Below, piece after piece: positions 6,188 through 8,508 of a stretch of 8,508 nucleotides of DNA; within the stretch, counting starts at the first letter, position 1, and each line of letters begins with the position of its first letter. The notes beneath the pieces were generated by a model, which was not told the origin of the DNA, ran no database searches, and saw only the letters and a program-made list of their open reading frames with translations. Source of the stretch: an uncultured Bacteroidota bacterium (lineage in GTDB: Bacteria; Bacteroidota; Bacteroidia; Flavobacteriales; Flavobacteriaceae); assembly GCA_903837025.1 (NCBI GenBank), contig CAILTC010000381.1:1-8508 (forward strand), read 5' to 3'. The position numbers and the translations under genes are program-made.

Positions 6188-7900
6188 ATGAAAAATAAGT
6201 CCAACAAAACAGCCCTAATTTACATTCTCACATCCCTATTTTTGGCTATTGTGTTTCATAAATTAATTCCAAAATACATTTCTATATCAGATTATTCTTT
6301 CTATAGTTTTACTACAAACATCTTATTTATACTGTTATCAGGAATATTACTTAAGTACATTTTATACAAAAACAATATTAAAAATTCGATCGTTTTCAAA
6401 AAATTAAAGAACAATAACGAGGAAATTAAAGAATCAAATGAAAGATATGACATCGTAACAAAAGCGACTAGCGACACCATTTGGGACTGGAAAATTCAGG
6501 AAGATAGTATTTCTTGGAATAAAGGAATTGAAAATATTTTTGGATACAAAAAAAACCAAGTAGGTACAAGTTCCGAATGGTGGTTTGGAAATATCCACCC
6601 AGAAGACAGCATTAAAATGTCTATAAAACTCTATTCTTTTATTGAACAAAAAACCGAAAACTGGCAAGATCAATACCGCTTTAAATGCGCTGATGGAACC
6701 TATAAATATGTTTTAGACAGAGGATTTCTTTTAAAAGATGAAAATGGAGTAGCCGTAAGAATGATTGGAGCAATTCAAGATATAACAAAGCAAAAAGAAG
6801 AAGAACAACGATTAAAGTTATTAGAGACGGTTATCACTCAAACTAAAGACTCAATAATCATAACCGAAGCCGATTTAAACGACAACAAGACACCTAAAAT
6901 CGTATATGTAAATCCTGCTTTTTCCATAATGTCAGGATACCAATCTGATGAAATTATCGGAAAATCACCTGACATACTTATAGGTCCAAATTCGAACAAC
7001 GAAGAATATAAGAAATTAATAAATGCTATAATAAACAAAGAAGAATGCCAGGTAGAAACTATCAGTTATAAAAAAAATAATGACGAATATTGGGTAAGTT
7101 TCTCCATGCTTCCCGTATATAATTCGGAGAGAGAACTTTCGCATTGGGTTTCGATTCAAAGAGATATTTCAGAGGAGAAAAAACAGGAAGTCGAAAAAGA
7201 ACAACTCATTAGAGAGTTAACACAAAACAACAAAGATTTAAAACAGTTCTCCTATATAACATCTCACAATCTTAGAGCTCCATTATCAAATTTAACTGGA
7301 CTATTAAGCTTATTAGACCACATTCCTATTGAAAATCAAGAATTAAAAGAAATTTTAGATGGATTCAATAAATCTACTCATTTATTAAATGAAACCATTA
7401 ATGATCTTGTCAAAGTAATTATCATAAAAGACAACCCTTCTATCCAAAAAGAAGATGTTCAACTTAAAGATATTTTTGAAAACGTATTTAGTCAACTAGA
7501 CTTCCTTATAGGATTACACAAACCTATTATAAAAATTAATTTTGAAGAAGTAGCTTTTTTAAATATTAACAAAGCATATTTAGAGAGCATATTATTAAAT
7601 TTACTGACCAATTCAATAAAATACAAATCCGAAACCCAAAAACTAAAAATCAACATTTCCGCACGTAATGTTGACGGCACAACCATTCTCATCTTTAAAG
7701 ACAACGGAATTGGGATCGATTTAGAAAGAAATAGAGACAAAATTTTCGGCCTTTACCAAAGATTCCACGACCATCCTGATAGCAAAGGACTAGGGCTTTA
7801 TCTCGTAAAATCTCAAGTAGAAACTATGGGAGGAATTATTACAATAGAAAGCGAAGTCAATATTGGAACTATATTTACATTAACATTTAATAACAAATAA
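6188..7900 (+). CDS. Membrane-anchored PAS-PAS sensor histidine kinase
   Basis: This 570-residue kinase should autophosphorylate on His360 and pass the phosphate to a receiver, most likely the next gene's product. Two hydrophobic segments (about 9-27 and 42-60) form a hairpin anchor with only about 14 residues between them, too few for a periplasmic sensor domain. A short linker leads to PAS1 (about 85-200; WDWKIQEDSISWNKG, with a PAC end GAIQDITKQKEEE) and to a LOV-like PAS2 (about 208-330; YVNPAFSIMSGY, HWVSIQRDISEEKK). A coiled-coil linker precedes the DHp domain (FSYITSHNLRAPLSNLTGLL, H-box). The ATPase domain has an N-box NLLTNSIKYK (Asn475), the G1 box DNGIGI (505-510), an F-box IFGLYQRFH and the G2 box KGLGLYLV. 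It ends without a fused receiver. TGA in frame at 6182-6184 fixes the start at 6188. The signal is unknown and must be sensed in the cytoplasm or membrane. Confidence 0.93.
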   Translation: MKNKSNKTALIYILTSLFLAIVFHKLIPKYISISDYSFYSFTTNILFILLSGILLKYILYKNNIKNSIVFKKLKNNNEEIKESNERYDIVTKATSDTIWDWKIQEDSISWNKGIENIFGYKKNQVGTSSEWWFGNIHPEDSIKMSIKLYSFIEQKTENWQDQYRFKCADGTYKYVLDRGFLLKDENGVAVRMIGAIQDITKQKEEEQRLKLLETVITQTKDSIIITEADLNDNKTPKIVYVNPAFSIMSGYQSDEIIGKSPDILIGPNSNNEEYKKLINAIINKEECQVETISYKKNNDEYWVSFSMLPVYNSERELSHWVSIQRDISEEKKQEVEKEQLIRELTQNNKDLKQFSYITSHNLRAPLSNLTGLLSLLDHIPIENQELKEILDGFNKSTHLLNETINDLVKVIIIKDNPSIQKEDVQLKDIFENVFSQLDFLIGLHKPIIKINFEEVAFLNINKAYLESILLNLLTNSIKYKSETQKLKINISARNVDGTTILIFKDNGIGIDLERNRDKIFGLYQRFHDHPDSKGLGLYLVKSQVETMGGIITIESEVNIGTIFTLTFNNK

Positions 7901-7901
7901 A

Positions 7902-8312
7902 ATGCTTGATAAAATTTTATTCGTTGATGACGACCCCATAACCCAAATGCTATGCAAAATGGTCATTAAGAAAAATTCGTTTTCTAATGAAATAGATATA
8001 GCCAAAAACGGCGAAGAAGCGCTTGAATACTTCAAGACCTTCAAACAAAACTCAGAAACGGAGTTAAAAATAACCCCTCAATTAATCCTTCTAGATTTGA
8101 ATATGCCTGTAATGGGAGGTTGGGAATTTTTAGATAGCTTTAGCACTTTAGAGTATTCCGAATACAACCATATCAAAGTCATTATCCTTTCTTCAACAAT
8201 TGACCCGGCAGATATTGAAAAATCAAAAAAATATTCTATGGTAATAGATTTTTTATCAAAACCTATTTCTAAAGAAATGCTAGAATATATTAAAATTAAC
8301 ATTTTTCCATAA
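7902..8312 (+). CDS. Single-domain CheY-like response regulator
   Basis: The 136-residue product is a receiver domain and nothing else. The acidic pocket is DDD at 9-11, the phosphoacceptor is Asp65 in LILLDLNMPVMGG, the switch Ser/Thr lies in IILSSTID (97-99), and the conserved lysine is Lys120 in FLSKPIS. There is no DNA-binding or enzymatic output domain, so it must act by protein contact or as a phosphate relay, as CheY and the Rcp proteins paired with bacteriophytochromes do. Its ATG begins one base after the kinase stop, so the two are translated from one transcript and very probably form a cognate pair. A strong terminator overlaps its stop codon. The loop before the phosphoacceptor (about residues 46-60) is longer than in CheY, as is common in Rcp-type receivers. 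Confidence 0.94.
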   Translation: MLDKILFVDDDPITQMLCKMVIKKNSFSNEIDIAKNGEEALEYFKTFKQNSETELKITPQLILLDLNMPVMGGWEFLDSFSTLEYSEYNHIKVIILSSTIDPADIEKSKKYSMVIDFLSKPISKEMLEYIKINIFP

Positions 8313-8341
8313 AAAAAGCTCTCAAAATTGAGAGCTTTTTT
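8312..8341 (+). terminator. Intrinsic terminator of the kinase-receiver operon
   Basis: GCTCTCA (8318-8324) pairs with TGAGAGC (8329-8335) around a four-base loop. The preceding A-run, which includes the response-regulator stop codon, pairs with T residues at 8336-8341. The A/T flanks make it potentially bidirectional, so it could also stop transcription from the minus-strand gene at the right edge. Confidence 0.9.
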
Positions 8342-8357
8342 AAGCGGGGAGTAATTG

Positions 8358-8409
8358 GGGAAGGGTCAGCAACTCTTCTGGCTTATTCAGGAAGAGTGAG
8401 TAACTCTTC
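8358..8409 (-). repeat. Near-identical 21-base direct repeat at the end of the right-edge gene
   Basis: On the minus strand copy 1 (8409 to 8389) is GAAGAGTTACTCACTCTTCC plus T and encodes EELLTLP at the gene's end. Copy 2 (8378 to 8358) is GAAGAGTTGCTGACCCTTCC plus C and lies after the stop codon, 31 bases downstream and in another frame. The two differ at four of 21 bases, and all four are silent third-position changes if copy 2 is read as GAA GAG TTG CTG ACC CTT CCC. Copy 1 also contains a perfect 7-base dyad (GAAGAGT/ACTCTTC, five-base loop), and copy 2 the same dyad with one mismatch. It may be a leftover C-terminus from a related gene, or a tandem hairpin element. Confidence 0.6.
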
Positions 8410-8508
8410 AATGATTCGCGCGACCGAGTCGGTGTAATGAGGCTCTGCGACAAACTTTGCATGTTTCACGCCATCGCGGTGGCCATCGCCCATCGCCCAT
8501 GAACGCCC
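8383..8508 (-). CDS. C-terminal end of a protein, possibly a Cof-like HAD phosphatase
   Basis: On the minus strand an open frame runs from the window edge to a TAA at 8385-8383, giving the last 41 residues of a protein whose start lies beyond 8508. The visible part includes SWAMGDGHRDGVKHAKFVAE followed by PHYTDSVARIIEELLTLPE. This has the shape of the C-terminus of Cof-type (IIB) HAD hydrolases, where an AMGN/AMGD turn is followed by VK..A.YV and D.VA..I..LL. The catalytic HAD motifs would be upstream and cannot be checked, so the family is tentative. The other minus-strand frames are interrupted or less protein-like. The segment is about 54% G+C, clearly above the neighbouring genes, with GC-ending codons such as GGC, GCG and GTC, which suggests a different origin. 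Confidence 0.5.
   Translation of the reverse strand, partial: GRSWAMGDGHRDGVKHAKFVAEPHYTDSVARIIEELLTLPE

Noticed and set aside
8342..8508. Plus-strand gene in the GC-rich edge
   Set aside because: The plus-strand frames are interrupted, for example ATG at 8410 stops after seven codons, whereas the minus strand gives a continuous protein-like frame to the edge.
8461..8508. Short tandem GGGCGAT units as a repeat array
   Set aside because: There are only two to three imperfect units, and they fall inside the coding frame that encodes the AMGDGH turn, so coding explains them.
1..8508. CRISPR array, tRNA, insertion sequence or defence system
   Set aside because: I looked on both strands and saw no regularly spaced repeats, no cloverleaf with the T-loop signature, no transposase or integrase motif, and no known defence gene.

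Overview
The window looks like chromosomal DNA from a Bacteroidota bacterium of the Flavobacterium type. It is AT-rich. Promoters carry the Bacteroidota -7 box TAnnTTTG just ahead of several start codons, Shine-Dalgarno sequences are absent, upstream regions are A-rich, and the proteins (RluF-like, FolD, Ffh, TypA/BipA, a PAS histidine kinase with a single-domain response regulator) have flavobacterial character. The species cannot be named from the sequence alone.

Layout. Positions 1-714 (+) hold the 3' part of an alpha/beta-hydrolase gene. Positions 848-1660 (+) hold rluF, a 23S rRNA pseudouridine synthase, which faces folD across a bidirectional terminator at about 1768-1796. On the minus strand ffh (4106 to 2760) is followed after 59 bases by folD (2699 to 1818). 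They probably form one transcription unit with a -7 box at 4133-4140 and the terminator at 1768-1796. typA/bipA (6022 to 4226, minus) has its own -7 box and its own hairpin terminator at 4176-4207. From the divergent region 6023-6187 a two-gene operon reads rightwards: a membrane-anchored hybrid-free PAS-PAS histidine kinase (6188-7900) and a CheY-like receiver protein (7902-8312), closed by a strong terminator at 8312-8341.

The last 167 bases differ from the rest. By my count 91 of the 168 bases from 8341 to 8508 are G or C (54%), against about 20-35% in the lines just before. They hold the C-terminal 41 codons of a minus-strand gene, perhaps a Cof-like HAD phosphatase. A 21-base near-copy of the end of that gene follows its stop codon, and the four differences all fall at third codon positions. 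This could mark a recombination or transfer junction, or an assembly join.

How the genes fit together. Ffh (co-translational membrane targeting), TypA (ribosome-associated GTPase), RluF (rRNA modification) and FolD (one-carbon folate supply) are core translation and metabolism genes. The kinase and receiver form a separate phosphorelay whose output is not visible here. I found no CRISPR array, tRNA, rRNA, insertion sequence or known defence system. Most of the window is ordinary housekeeping; the parts worth a second look are the right edge, the apparently leaderless promoter-start arrangements, and the LOV-like PAS domain without its cysteine. No stretch longer than 300 bases lacks a gene.
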